From Leptodactylus fallax (taxonomy: Eukaryota; Chordata; Amphibia; Anura; Leptodactylidae), in assembly GCA_947044405.1 (NCBI GenBank), contig CAMRHE010000021.1, forward strand, positions 11,950,501-12,014,500: a DNA stretch of 64,000 nucleotides, given 5' to 3'. Below are positions 22,661 through 34,397 of the stretch, one piece after another. A program made the translations under genes and the position numbers. The notes beneath the pieces are model-generated. The model saw only the letters and a list, made by a program, of their open reading frames with translations. It did no database searches and was not told where the DNA came from. Within the stretch, counting starts at the first letter, position 1. Each line of letters opens with the position of its first letter.

Positions 22661-22870
22661 TTAAAGGGGTTGTCTGATCTGAAAAAAATCTTCAATAAAG
22701 GTCTCAGAATGGGATTAAACAATAAAAGAAGCAATATCCACGTTACTGAACCCCCGGTACTCCCATCCTGATGCTACCCGGGGGTCCCCTGTTGTACTCT
22801 ATTTCCCTGTCCTTCTTGACACATAGGAAATGCCATTTAGCAAATTACTGCTGATCCGCGTCACTGCTGC
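22661..22870. repeat. Partial TTAA-type repeat
   Basis: ATTAAAGGGGTTGTCTGATC at 22661 is the family terminus, followed by a diverged body with CCCCCGGTACTCCCATC. The opposite end was not found. Confidence 0.45.
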
Positions 22871-25800
22871 AGTCAGGGATTGGCTGAGTGTTTTTCCTGT
22901 GTCAAGAGGAACCAAGAACTAGAGAACGACAAAGAACCTGCCAACATCAGAACAGGAGCTGCAGGTACCAGGGAAGTTAATATTGCGTCCAATATTTTTT
23001 TTAACCCAAGCCCTTTATCACTTTTTTCCTGCCAATGTTGTGCAAAGAAGAAAAATGCAAATGTAAACATTGACAATTTATTTTCCATGGGATACTTTGG
23101 ATTCTCTAGGAAAGAGAACATGCTAAAGCTGAAGTGACGGTTTGAATACTAAAAATCCTTTATACCAAGATGACAAAGGACTAGACTGTTACTGCAGTTT
23201 TGCAGTTTAGTAATTTGCTTTTCTCATTCTTTGCAGCAAAGTGAAGAAAATGATGTGACATCTTACAAAATGTTAGCCATTTTCATACTACACGAGAAAA
23301 GGTCATGAGGTTCAAAAGACCTTTACCCTGTTGGAAGCAGAGCAGAGGCACAGCAGGGCATATTTTTTTTTACTGTATTGTATTTCACAATGACAAAGTC
23401 TCAGTCTGTATTACAAGTACAAACTGTAAGTGATGAATGTACTGAACATAAAATCTCATCTGTGCAGTCACAGTAGTTGTTGTTGTCTACTGCAGATCTA
23501 TAATATCCAACCAGGAGATTGTTATATGCTGCCCTTCTCATACTTATTAACAAATAATTGATCATCTGCAGTTTGGTAATTTCCTTTCTCATCATTAGAA
23601 AAATGAAGGCACATGTGCTATTATATTTATGTGCAGTTATTGTGTAAATGTAGGGAAATATATATGTATTACGGTATATTCCTTTTCCCATGGTCACCAT
23701 CATCTTCTAAATGGAACCTGGGGTGGGAAGCAAGTATACATGCTAATAGAACCACCACACAGGTTGATGTTGGATATAAATATATACATGGAAAATCCAC
23801 TATGTTATTGTGTTCAGTGTTACTAAGCAGCACCCCAGATAGATAGATAGATAAATAGTGCCCCTATTAGGCAGTGGCGAACTGTGAAGCATTCCTCAAT
23901 CTCCTTCAGTGGCTTCTCTCTCCACTCTGAAGACAGTGCTCAATGACTCTCAGTACCCTGTTGCTTTTGGAAACAAAATAAAGAAATTTCTTTGAGTACA
24001 ACAGTATGTGGTGTTATTTTCAACAAATTCAACCATTTCACAATGGTTCCTAACTTATCTTCAAGAAGCAGGTGGACAATGAGCACTAACATTTATATCT
24101 AGTGGTCATGCATCTTCATCTTTCCACAATGGAGAACTGTAATAAATGTAATACAGGTATCATTATCTTTTTACCATTCTATTATTTCTCTTCCCTGGCA
24201 CTATTCACTGCCTCAAAAGAGTACCTCCGTTGTGTCCAGACTGAAACTGAACCAGACACAACTGATGACGTTTTTGTGCACTTTGTACACCACACCAGTA
24301 TTCCATAGCTGGCCAGAAAAGCGCTACAATCTACTTTTTTTCTGTTTGATGCAGCGACATATAGCATGACACCTGAGGAAAGCAAGAGCATGGGGTACAG
24401 TCGTAGCGTAATGCGGCTTGACATGGGAGAAAGCATTAAGGACAGCTTCAATGGGTAGAGAAGGTCAGGCAGGTAATAAGGGGGTTAAGGATTTTGAAGA
24501 TTCAAATAACTGATATTATTTGAAGCAATGTTTCACTGTATAATGCAGACAGGCCCGAGTGGTAACTGTCAGAGGCTGCGCAGGTGCATAATGCTGATGA
24601 AACATCCACTCACATAGCTGCAATCCATGAATGGGGGGGATGCCTAGTATTTCAAATTCACACAGATAAGACCTATATAATGTGCCAATCACTTTATTAT
24701 ATGTGTACAATGTTGCCTTACAACCTAGAAATTACACTTATACGATTCCATCAAGTGGGCTGCCCAACACCTATAAATGAACACCCCACAGGTGCCAGCA
24801 CCACATTTTCCCTCCACTAATATAATAGAGCCTGGCTGCATTCTGCAAAAAATGAATAAAAATAAATAAATAAATGAGTTGATAACCATAAATTATTAGT
24901 AGATATAGATATATAGATACTTATTAGTAGATACTTATACTGTTATAATAGTAATACTATTAGATTTATTAATATTTGGTATTAGTAGATGTACTAATAT
25001 TCCTTAATAGTTAGACCATATTATACAGTACCAGATTTTCTACAGTGGCTGATGTTGGATAATAAATCTGCCACATTTTTAGACTGTCTAGACTATCTTT
25101 AGTTTATTTTAGTTTACACCACAAATTGTGCCACAATTGTGGCACATTTTTTGGTACATAGTGGTGCATCCCTTTTCCAGTCCTATTCCGCTAAGGCACA
25201 CCCCTAGGTCAGAAAGGTTGTTAAAAACATTTAAAACTATTTCAATATGTAGTGCAAGGAGTGTATGCCATTCATTTAACGTAAATTTGCACCTGAATTG
25301 TGTTACAAATATGGTTTAAGTGACTTTTTTTCTTCATTGCACCAAATGTATTTAAAGTTGTGGAAAATTTTTAGAGTCCTCTGCGCCTAATGCTCCTTTT
25401 TTCAAAACTGTCTTGCAATCTGGGCAAGGTTTACAAGGGACATAGATTAAACCCCATTTTATTATTTACAAATTTTTATAAGTTGCAAAATTGAAAAAGT
25501 GCATGTGGCAAAAAGCAGCCCATCAACTTGTAGTGTTTGACATTCTGCTGCCTGTGTATGTTGTACCAATAAAGTATTGTCAGACATAGTCCAGTGAGTG
25601 CCACTTTCTTCTTTATGGACAGTATACACTCCACTTCAAACTTTATGAACCAGTGTGAGACATTTTGATAAATTTGTCACAAAAAAACACATTAGTAAAA
25701 AAATAAGCCAAAGTGACATTAAAAAATCCCCTCATGATAAATCATCCCATTTGAGCCAGAATTCTGGCATATTCCCTTAATAAATCTGCCACACTGTATT

Positions 25801-26079
25801 GATTAAAACATTTATCACTAAACATAATATTTTACTAGCAAGATTCTGCTGAAAAAGTTTCATGAACTGTGCATGTGGGATATGGGAGAAGTGGAGACAA
25901 CAGAACCTCAAAGCAGTCCAAATATTCCTGGGACCATGTAAAGGGGTAAGTACCCCTCACTCCCACCCATTGCCATTCCTTCCCCATCCCTTACATTTAA
26001 TTCCTGGTACATGTAGTTAGATTGTGGTAGTTGTCAGTAGAGTGTCTTCTGAAGATTCTGAGGCGTAACTTAGTAATAT
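22871..26079. other. Unannotated intergenic sequence
   Basis: Nothing firmly recognised. Small items: GATA repeats near 23837-23852, a TAGATA/TTATTAGTAG-rich AT stretch at 24840-24990, and a possible repeat at about 25030-25800 in which AATAAATCTGCCACA occurs near both ends in direct orientation. No open frame has known motifs. Confidence 0.4.
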
Positions 26080-26960
26080 AACTATTGAGGCTTGTTTGTG
26101 GTAGGCCTCAGTAGTTATACTGAGATTTTACTCTAGACTGCAATAAAGTAGTATTGCAGTGTATGGTACAAGCAATCTAATGAGTGCAGGATCCAAACCG
26201 CTTGGGGGTCTAAAAAAAAAAAAGTTTTTAACTCATTCCCGACATTCACTGTAATAGTACGAGCGGCCGCCATAGCGCTGTATCTCTGCTGTATTATACA
26301 GCAAAGAACACATATAAAAATACATAAATATAGTAAAATACATACACATTAGGTATTTCTGAAAACACCCAGTCTACAAACTTATAAAAATATTTTTGAC
26401 ATACGGTGAACGCCATAGTGAGAAAAATAGTCAAAAGAGCCAAAGTGCCATTTTTTTGCTGTTTCATCTCTCCTAAAAATTTCAATAAAAAGCGCTCAAA
26501 GCAATAGACATTCCCCAAAATGGTATAACTAAAAAGTACACCTGAATATGGCAACTCCAAGAAAATGTAAAAACTATATAAATTTGGTATTGCCAGAATC
26601 GTACTAATCCATAAAATCCACATGACGTTGTAATTTTGTCTTCAAAGTGAACACCGTAAAAACAAAGCCCATAAGAATGTTGCAGAAACTCAATTTTTAT
26701 CCAGTTGTACCCCGTTCTGAATTTTTTTCATTTTCCTAGTACATTGTATAGAATAATAAATGGTACCACTACAAAGTACAATTTGTCCTGCAAACATTAA
26801 TCCCTCATATGGCTCTGTGAATGGAAAAATAAAAAAGTTTTGGGCAAGGATTCAAAAAACGAAAATCAAAAAAGTCTGCAGCGGGAAGGGGTTAAAATAT
26901 TAAAACAATAAAAATATATAAAAATTTAAATCACCCTCCTTTCCCTAAAATGCATATAAA
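26080..26960. mobile_element. TTAACCCC-family element nested in an older copy of the same family
   Basis: An outer fragment matches the 7321-8508 copy on both sides: TAGTATTGCAGTGTATGG at 26148 and AAATCACCCTCCTTTCCC at 26929. It is split at its internal AGTTTTTTAA word. The inner copy, 26228-26895, starts TTAACTCATTCCCGAC and ends GGGAAGGGGTTAA. The TTAA is present at both junctions, so the insertion shows the family's target duplication directly. Confidence 0.75.
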
Positions 26961-27663
26961 AATGGCACATAGCAAATACTGCAGGTTAATATAAGAAACG
27001 TTGTGGTATATCTTATTAAGGAGATCTGTTTCCTTCACCACTTATTAAGCTGTTCTCCTGCACCTTATCTTCAGTCTGACTTCTTGTTTACATTATATCC
27101 CTCTCCGTATTTAGCCTCACACATAGACCTTTATGGAGAAGGGAGGGGTGTAGTAGGATTCTCCTAATGGCTGGTTAAATTATTTATTGCCTCATGCATG
27201 CACTCATAGCCTCTGATCTACAACCTAGCAGTGTTAAAAAAAAAACAAGGAGTAGCAATTTGTAACAGCGACAATTATTTGAGTGTCTTTTCTATTCCTC
27301 TCCCTCCTCTCTTTATACACTATAATATAGAGAATATAGAGAAAGTAACTGCCTGAAAAGTGGAGAAGAAAATATATTTCTTTTATAATATATAATACAA
27401 AGTTTCTTATATTAACCTGTACTATTAATTTATGAAAAGTTGTTTATAAGTGGAGATACGCTTTAAAGCACAAACATCACTTATAAATCACTTATAAACT
27501 AAGAACATAGCAATATAAGGCAGTTCACACAGATTCCAATGCTACCTTTCTTATTCTGCTCCAATGATAAGAAATTCAGCTTTTTATAAATATACTATAG
27601 ATCCATAAGTGCTACTCGGGGTGTTCTTTCAGAGGGGTATTTACATCTGGACATTTATGGTTA
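26961..27663. other. Unannotated AT-rich sequence
   Basis: No gene. TTTCTTATATTAACCTG near 27401 and its inverse near 26975-27001 may be the arms of a loose foldback; not pursued further. Confidence 0.4.
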
Positions 27664-27975
27664 TATTCACGAAATATGCCATAAATGCCCCACCCCGGGT
27701 TCCGCATCTACCTCAAGAACAGTGGTTTCCTGATAGGACCCCTGTCCCGCGTCATGCAGCTGTAGTAAAGAACAAGATGACCATGTATATGCTGTATTTG
27801 CATATGCAGGAGTTCCAAAAATAGCAGATGCTGTCTGTTAAGCTATTTTTGGAACTCCTCCTGTACAAGAAAATAACCTGTTCATGTGTGGTCATCTCTC
27901 CTTTTACTACAGCTGTGAGACAGGGACCAGAGGTGAGACTCACATATATTTTGCAGTTATGGCATATTCTTTGAA
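27664..27975. mobile_element. Foldback element
   Basis: GAAATATGCCATAAATGC on the left faces GCAGTTATGGCATATTC on the right. GCAGCTGTAGTAAAGAAC faces TTTTACTACAGCTG. The centre is GGAGTTCCAAAAATAGC facing GCTATTTTTGGAACTCC, a perfect 17-base stem. Non-coding. Confidence 0.75.
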
Positions 27976-28003
27976 AAAGGACATATGATTTGATGATGAT
28001 TCA

Positions 28004-28372
28004 CAGATGTAGCAGAGTGAACCTGAACTTCAGCAACTAGTTAAACTGCTGCAGTGTGATAGCTTATCACAGAAGACAACAAAAAAAACTATGAAAAGTC
28101 ATTGGGTAAACATTTTTTGTGTCTCAGTGTTATCAGCCATTGTAAGAGGATTTTATCCAGAGTATACATATTTAGATGAAGCAGAGTTAACCTAGTTGGT
28201 TAAACTGCTACAGCATGATGTTTTATCACACAAGGCAACAAAAACCAACGAAAAATCTTTGAAAAATGTTTTTCCAATCACTTTTCCTTGGTTTTGCTGT
28301 CTTCTGTGATAAGATATCACACTGCAACAATTTAACCTATTGCAGAAGTGTGGGTTATCTCTGCTACATCTG
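28004..28372. mobile_element. Palindromic MITE with CAGATGTAGCAGAG ends
   Basis: CAGATGTAGCAGAG at 28004 and its exact inverse ending at 28372. Inner arms AGTGTGATAGCTTATCACAG and TGTGATAAGATATCACACTG pair. It is followed directly by a TG/TA microsatellite. Confidence 0.75.
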
Positions 28373-28384
28373 TGTGTGTGTGTA

Positions 28385-28432
<48 letters not shown>
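28368..28432. repeat. (TG)n(TA)n microsatellite
   Basis: TG repeats running into about 20 TA repeats. Confidence 0.95.
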
Positions 28433-28434
<2 letters not shown>

Positions 28435-28708
28435 GTATTTATAGCTATGTGTATGTTTCTTTACATTATAATATAATAATATATAATAATACTTAGGAAT
28501 ATCTTCATTTTGTATTAAGATAATTACTTGAGAGAATGACCCAATAATAAGGATAGTTCAGCCCCAAATATATTAAAAAGTCCAATCAGCTGCAACTTCC
28601 AGTACCTGCTGGAGTAGTTTTCAGTTTCTCAGATGAGCTAGCTATATTAAGGGGGCCTCTGCCCTATTGATAATTGTGGCGCATCTGTTGAGAGTGATGT
28701 TGATCTAA

Positions 28709-28709
28709 T

Positions 28710-28747
<38 letters not shown>

Positions 28748-28751
28748 CAGA
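28709..28751. repeat. (GATA)n microsatellite
   Basis: About ten GATA units, slightly imperfect at the right end; another short GATA run follows at 28777-28792. Confidence 0.95.
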
Positions 28752-28800
28752 TATTAGATGATGATAGGATGATTACTAGATAGATAGATAGATTTTAGGC

Positions 28801-28804
28801 AATA

Positions 28805-28840
<36 letters not shown>
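28801..28840. repeat. (AAT)n microsatellite
   Basis: About 13 AAT units. Confidence 0.95.
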
Positions 28841-28841
<1 letters not shown>

Positions 28842-29522
28842 GATATAAAATGGTACAGATATAAGATCATGACGAATGTGATCTGCAACATCTGCAAATC
28901 TTTAACTTGAAAATTGTAAGTATCCAAGAGCCTGTTTATATTAAGAGAAGAGACTTTTGACATTAGGTGTGCAGAGAGAGGATACACAGTTTGTAAGTAA
29001 TGTCAGTGATATTGCAGATAGCGAACTCAATCTGCCATGCTGTAGCAATATAGGCTAAAAACAATATGCATGGTAAGACTCCCTGCAGGTGTAAAGACGC
29101 AAGGGGACACAAGGTCGCAGCTCGTCTGCTCCCAGGTCACAGCACTGTTTGTGTCACTCATTCCGGACACATCAGTGCAGAGTGTGAACAGAACACAACC
29201 AGAGATGTCGCGGCATTCCTCTTCTCGTCACAAATAGTACAGGTACATGCACAGGAACCACAACGAATTCTCCAATACCTGATATCATACTATCATATTA
29301 TATAATGCCATGTATCCTGGTCTTATGTAGTGTTCACATTCAACGATAAAAGTAGCTTCACTGTTTCTACAATATGAATATGTTTCATGTAGTTCTGTAG
29401 AAAGCATAATATTCGTTTAATTCAGATAAATACCAATTGGATTTATAGCCAGACATATCATTCTTTATAGAATATAGAAGGATCTAGATATATAAATGTG
29501 ATACATACACTATATTTATATG

Positions 29523-29561
<39 letters not shown>

Positions 29562-30025
29562 ATAATAATTAGGGATATATACATTTTATACTAAGGTAAA
29601 TACTTCTGAGAATAGGCGAGTAATATAATGTTTCGGAAAGTTTGTTTCCCATCAGTTCTGCAATTAACGGCAGGGGTCGCTGCAGCGCACACACCTGGCC
29701 GCAGGTATCAGGTGCATCAGTCACCTACAAAGATGCTCTTGACTGTCCTGTCCTGCACCAGGTCTGTGCGATCTCTGCTCTCAGGGTCACTTGCTCAATT
29801 GACAGCGACTAATAGCAAGGATATCTGGCAGTAAAGTTGTAAGCAACAAATTATACAACTGTATATAGTGGAACTTTTTGTACAACGCTATCAATCTCTT
29901 TCGTTTCACAGATGGGTGGGCGGGTAGATAGATAGATGGATAAATAGATAGATAGATAGAATAATAAGTATATACATAGTAAACAGATAAAATTAACCGA
30001 TAAATAGCAGATGTAAATTTTTATG

Positions 30026-30064
<39 letters not shown>

Positions 30065-31074
30065 AAAATATCTAAACATTAGTGCCTATATTACCAGCGC
30101 TATTATTATTACAATTAATAATAATGATAATAATACTAATTGTAATAATAATTCTTACTATGCAGTCATATAAACAGATAGGAGGAGTACAGGAGTAGAA
30201 AAGTTAGACACATTTTAGGGATTAGCATGAACTGAATTGTTCCCATTTGGCTTATGTACAGTATTTCTGCCAAATAGCCTGACATCTATGAGTACAGAAG
30301 CTGACAGAGACAGAGGAGCAGACGGGTGACATGCTGCCCACTGTGCTAGACAACTTTTCTAGATAAGATCCATCGGCATTCCCGTCATGGAAATATACAA
30401 ATGTATATCCATGCGTTCACATATCATTTATAAAGCATTTCCATGAATGATTTATGACTATACCCAGCTGTATATTGTGACCTGAGTGTGCTGACAACAT
30501 AGTGAGCTCTACACAAAATACAGAACAATTCCCAAAACCATGCAACACGGCACCAAGGGATTCACTTCACACACCAACTCTAACACACATATATTTGCTT
30601 TATCCTATCTAACATTTCACCTGTGTTACGAGCAATCTATAGTGTGTTATATTTGTTATCTGTAGTTTTAGTTTTCCAATACGTGCTTTGAAAAGCAACT
30701 ATACATATGTAAGAATATACTTTATATATATATATATATATATATATTAGTAATTATATGTGTAAATATTTTTGTTGATGTTATTATTATTAATAAGTAT
30801 AATTAAATGTAATTATTGTTGTTATTTTGCCTTCTAATGATCATCCCAGCTCTTTATGATGTGTTGTACCATCATTCCCACACATCCCCTCTGAGTGGGG
30901 TAGTAGTAGTGATGATGGTGGTGATTTCTGTGCCTTTGCTTGTTGTTTTTCCCCATACATATATACATAAAAAGTGCATTTGCATAACTTCATCTTTACC
31001 TTTCTCCGATAGAGAAATGAAGGCATTGAAAGGGCATTTAGTCCATTTCTTTTCTGGCGGCTGAAGCCATTCAT
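28841..31074. other. Transposon-poor sequence with microsatellites
   Basis: Contains (TA)n at 29528-29558, (GATA)n at 29924-29960, (ATT)n at 30026-30064 and (TA)n at 30723-30747. Two GC-richer patches (about 29060-29240 and 29640-29830) lack recognised motifs. No transposon ends seen. Confidence 0.5.
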
Positions 31075-31450
31075 GCATTGTTGTGCCTTGTAGCTGGCAT
31101 TCTCATGCTAATCTAGCGTGTTAAATATCTTTTTGTCCCCCTTTCAGCGTTTTGTCATTCAGTTTATCCAGTTTTGGTCAGCCATTTTATTTATTTATGC
31201 GCCTGCTCCTATTCAGGGGCTCATGTATTTTTTATTATGTTGTTTCACTGTCATGCAGTGTCAACTTAGTCTATTCAATGGGGGCTACTTGAAGGCTGGA
31301 GGGACAAAGCGTGTACACATTGCACTGCTATTCAGTGTGGCCAGCTGGATGGGCTGAAAAAACCTGCTGAAAAGAGGAGGCTGACAATGGGCACAGAACA
31401 AGTGCACAATGCTAACAGTTTTCCAAATACCACTGATTGCTTTCCTTACA
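31075..31450. promoter_or_regulatory. Candidate conserved regulatory block 3' of sox21
   Basis: Complex unrepeated sequence with CATTGTTGTGCC (SOX-like ATTGTT near 31077), CATGCTAATC (POU/homeodomain-like), TTATTTATTTATGCG and GACAATGGGC (SOX-like ACAATGG near 31384). It lies about 3 kb beyond the sox21 stop codon. Inference from composition and location. Confidence 0.38.
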
Positions 31451-32379
31451 ATGCCCAGAAAGCAGCCGCTTCTTCAGAGCTGCACTTCAACAAACAACAC
31501 TCTCACAAAACCTCCCAACCCCACGTATTGTTCCCTAACAAAACCTCCTCGACTGTCTAAACGCTCCCACTGAAGGACAGAAAGGAGCCCTTTCACCAGT
31601 GCCTTATTTCCCTGCCAGAAAGAGGAGAAAAGCAGAGGCAGGAGGGGGTGCCAGGAAGGACATTGTCAAGGAATTCATAAGATCAGTCCTTTAAGAAGAG
31701 GGGCTAACCTCCGAGCTGCACTGGGCTCCAGGAGAAAGGCCAAGGGAGAGATTAGCAAAGTTTCCAAAGAGCCAGACACTCCTGGGAAATGTATGGGATT
31801 GTGGAAATGACACAGGGACAAATACATCCCCTGTGTGTTTGAGAATGAGAAGCGCAGAATAGCATTGCCCTGGAAGGAGAGACCCCTGAAGAAAGTGGAT
31901 ATTCTGCATTACATATTCTACATAGAACAAATACACGGTCAGGTGCCGGTAAATTATAACTCAATAGATACCCTTACATAATCCATGCGACAATTGCTAA
32001 ATAGTGTATATCAATTTCACATATATGTAGTGGATTAAACTGGTGAGAAAAGTGACCCTTAAATGACTGACAATTACAACAAACGGTTAACAAGCACCTA
32101 TATTTCAAATAATGGCCCCCCCCCAAACCCCCACCTGATAGAATGGGATATTGAGGAATGTTACAAATGCCATCACAGGAGAGAGCTGGCAGATGTGCTT
32201 AGGATGGTCACTATCAAGTTCATGGGGAGAAGCAGTAAACTCCCAAGATATTCACCTGTTCAGTCTGAGAGGAGGGAGGGGGGGTCTTGGGAATATGTAA
32301 AAGCACTGTATTCTCCAGACAAGCAGCAGGAAGTTCCTTGTTGAGAAATGAGGGGCTGCTACAAAAAGCAAAGGAAAGT
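31451..32379. other. Unannotated complex sequence 3' of sox21
   Basis: No transposon or array. A short C run with CA tract is at 32118-32130. Minus-strand frames at 31691-31964 and a plus-strand frame at 32063-32344 have no known motif. Confidence 0.4.
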
Positions 32380-32600
32380 CTTGAAAGGATTTAATTAACC
32401 GTGTCAGGGATAATTACCCCTGGACAGCCCAAATTAGTTTTGCATAATCGCTCCCAAGCAGATGAATATTGCAAGCTCCACAAGGACTAGATTTAAGGGG
32501 ATCGCTTTAATTATAGAAACAGCAGATTAAATCCCTGGAATAATAGGGCAGCTTGTATATTTTATGGAAGCCTGATATCAGAAACGAAGGCACTTTAATC
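32380..32600. promoter_or_regulatory. Candidate enhancer rich in homeodomain and POU words
   Basis: Within about 220 bases: GGATTTAATTAACC, GGATAATTACCCC, AAATTAGTTTTGCATAATCG, CTTTAATTATAG and CAGATTAAATCCC. Clustering of TAATTA-type homeodomain cores with an octamer-like TTTTGCATAAT in otherwise unique DNA is typical of vertebrate developmental enhancers. It is 1.8-2.0 kb past the sox21 stop. Not tested for conservation. Confidence 0.45.
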
Positions 32601-32699
32601 TGCAACAGTGCGTCATGTAGAATATGGGACCTATTCAGATTAGTGCTGCTAATCAGTAACACAGTTATTACATATTACATTTTCAGATATATATAATAA

Positions 32700-33070
32700 G
32701 CCAGGACCGCTGTGTTCTTTGTGTCTTATCCCTCTGTATATTGGGTCCCTTTGAAAAAATGACAAGGATTTTCTTGGGAAGCTCTTGTGCTAACAAGATA
32801 AAGTGTCCATGGAAGTTTCTCCTCTCAGAATGTCATAGGACACCTCGCTAAGACTCAATGGCCTCTGTTCTGCTGAATCATGAATGCTTAAGATAATACA
32901 ACGACTTGTTTTTTATCTCCTTTCCTATTCACGATTAAAAATGTGATAAATCTGGTTTTTGGCTCTGGATAACAATGGCTTGATTTAGATTTCCTAGTAA
33001 ATCCATTCAAGAGGGAAACAAAGGCAGCCTTTAGGGGATAAGTTACACTTCACCTGGACTAAGCACGTAA
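32700..33070. promoter_or_regulatory. Candidate enhancer with SOX-type sites
   Basis: AACAATGG at 32971-32978 is a consensus SOX site; AACAAAGG at 33017-33024 fits SOX/TCF. CACGATTAAAAATG and AGATAATACAACG give further homeodomain-like cores. Close to the likely 3' end of sox21, so autoregulation is possible but unproven. Confidence 0.42.
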
Positions 33071-33124
33071 GGGCAATTCAGATAAAAATCTTGTTAGTAT
33101 ACTCGACAAGAAATAGAAGATTTT

Positions 33125-34397
33125 TTACCCTTTTTCCCTATAATGGGCTTTATTTCAGCTCTTTGTTGAGCGCTTTCAATCCCTCTACACACAGTTTGTC
33201 ATCTCATATTAAAGCAGACCTGGACACACACAAAACAAGACATTTGGATGAAATTGTTAAAACCATTTCTTCTTTACTTTGTATTACAGAAAGCCAAAAT
33301 AAAAACTAAAAAGTACATGTTAGCCAGCTCCATTCACAAATATTAGTCAAATGTACACATTACAAAAAAAAATAATAACCCAGAACTGAAAAAGTGACTG
33401 GATGGGGCTGAATGGTCTACAGTACTGTAGCTGCTACAGAAACGGACCTTCTGGCCCAAAAAGAAACCATGGATAAGCCTGGAAATTCCAAGTTCGTCTG
33501 GGGTGAAAATTATTGGCAAACAGTTTATACTTTCTAAACAATAAATATACAATTAACAGACAAAATGTCTGCAATATAGAGAAACGAATTTAAGAGTCAC
33601 ATATTATAGTTTTTCTTTTCTTTCTAGAATTTAGACTTGGAATTATTAGTGAGCAGCAAGTTTTCCTTTAAAGATCTATCATCTTCAATGTACACATTTA
33701 CAATCATCTTGAAGACCCTGCTTTCCCTTCCAGTGTGACAGGTTCTACTGTGCTGTAGAGTTACCAGCCATGATCTAAGTACCTACATTTCCTGAATGTT
33801 AAGGAAAGGTCAGAGCATCGTTAGTACCAGCTTGTAGATAGTTCTCCTCTAGTCATATCTAGACATAGACTTGATAACTCTTTGCACCAAGGCATGGGTA
33901 AGGTTATTTTATATGGAGGGGCAACAGATTTACCAGATCCCAGCTCCATCAAAAAGAGCTTTCTTGAGTGTCCAGCAAGTGCATGCAGGGTATGATCAGC
34001 ATGTCCATTCCTGCTATCCAGTTTACAAGTGCGAAAAGAGGCAAAAGGTGACTTCTGAAATGTTCTTTGCTTGTTGGGTGACCTTATCCCAATCGATTCA
34101 GTAGTAGAGGGACTTGCATAGGACTTTGATAATACAAGCACCTCCACACTGAAAGAACATGGTTTGCACAGTGTTTGCAGTAGGGTATAGTGATCTGTGC
34201 AACTGACAGCCGTGGCATTACAACAAATGCTCACATATTTCCAGATTTTCACAGCATAAAGAGACAAATACCCAATAATGGTGCATGACAGCTAGAAATT
34301 CCGCACAAAGGACTTCCTAGGACTGAGTTCATATGTCCCACATCGAGTTACACCTGGGTGCTGAGGTGACAGTGCCCTGCCAAGGGCTGCCATGCTG
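33125..34397 (-). other. sox21: Probable 3' untranslated region of sox21
   Basis: It follows the stop codon on the minus strand and is free of repeats. The first minus-strand AATAAA I find downstream of the gene is at 33149-33154 (TTTATT on the plus strand), implying a UTR of about 1.25 kb. The extent is inferred; RNA evidence is needed for the real end. A 148-codon frame inside (33821-34267) starts at a TTG and has no known motif. Confidence 0.4.
33149..33154 (-). terminator. Candidate sox21 poly(A) signal
   Basis: AATAAA on the minus strand about 1.24 kb past the stop codon; I saw no earlier match between here and 34397. Confidence 0.35.

Noticed and set aside
33821..34267. 148-codon minus-strand frame downstream of sox21
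   Set aside because: Begins at TTG, no known motif, lies in the probable 3' UTR.
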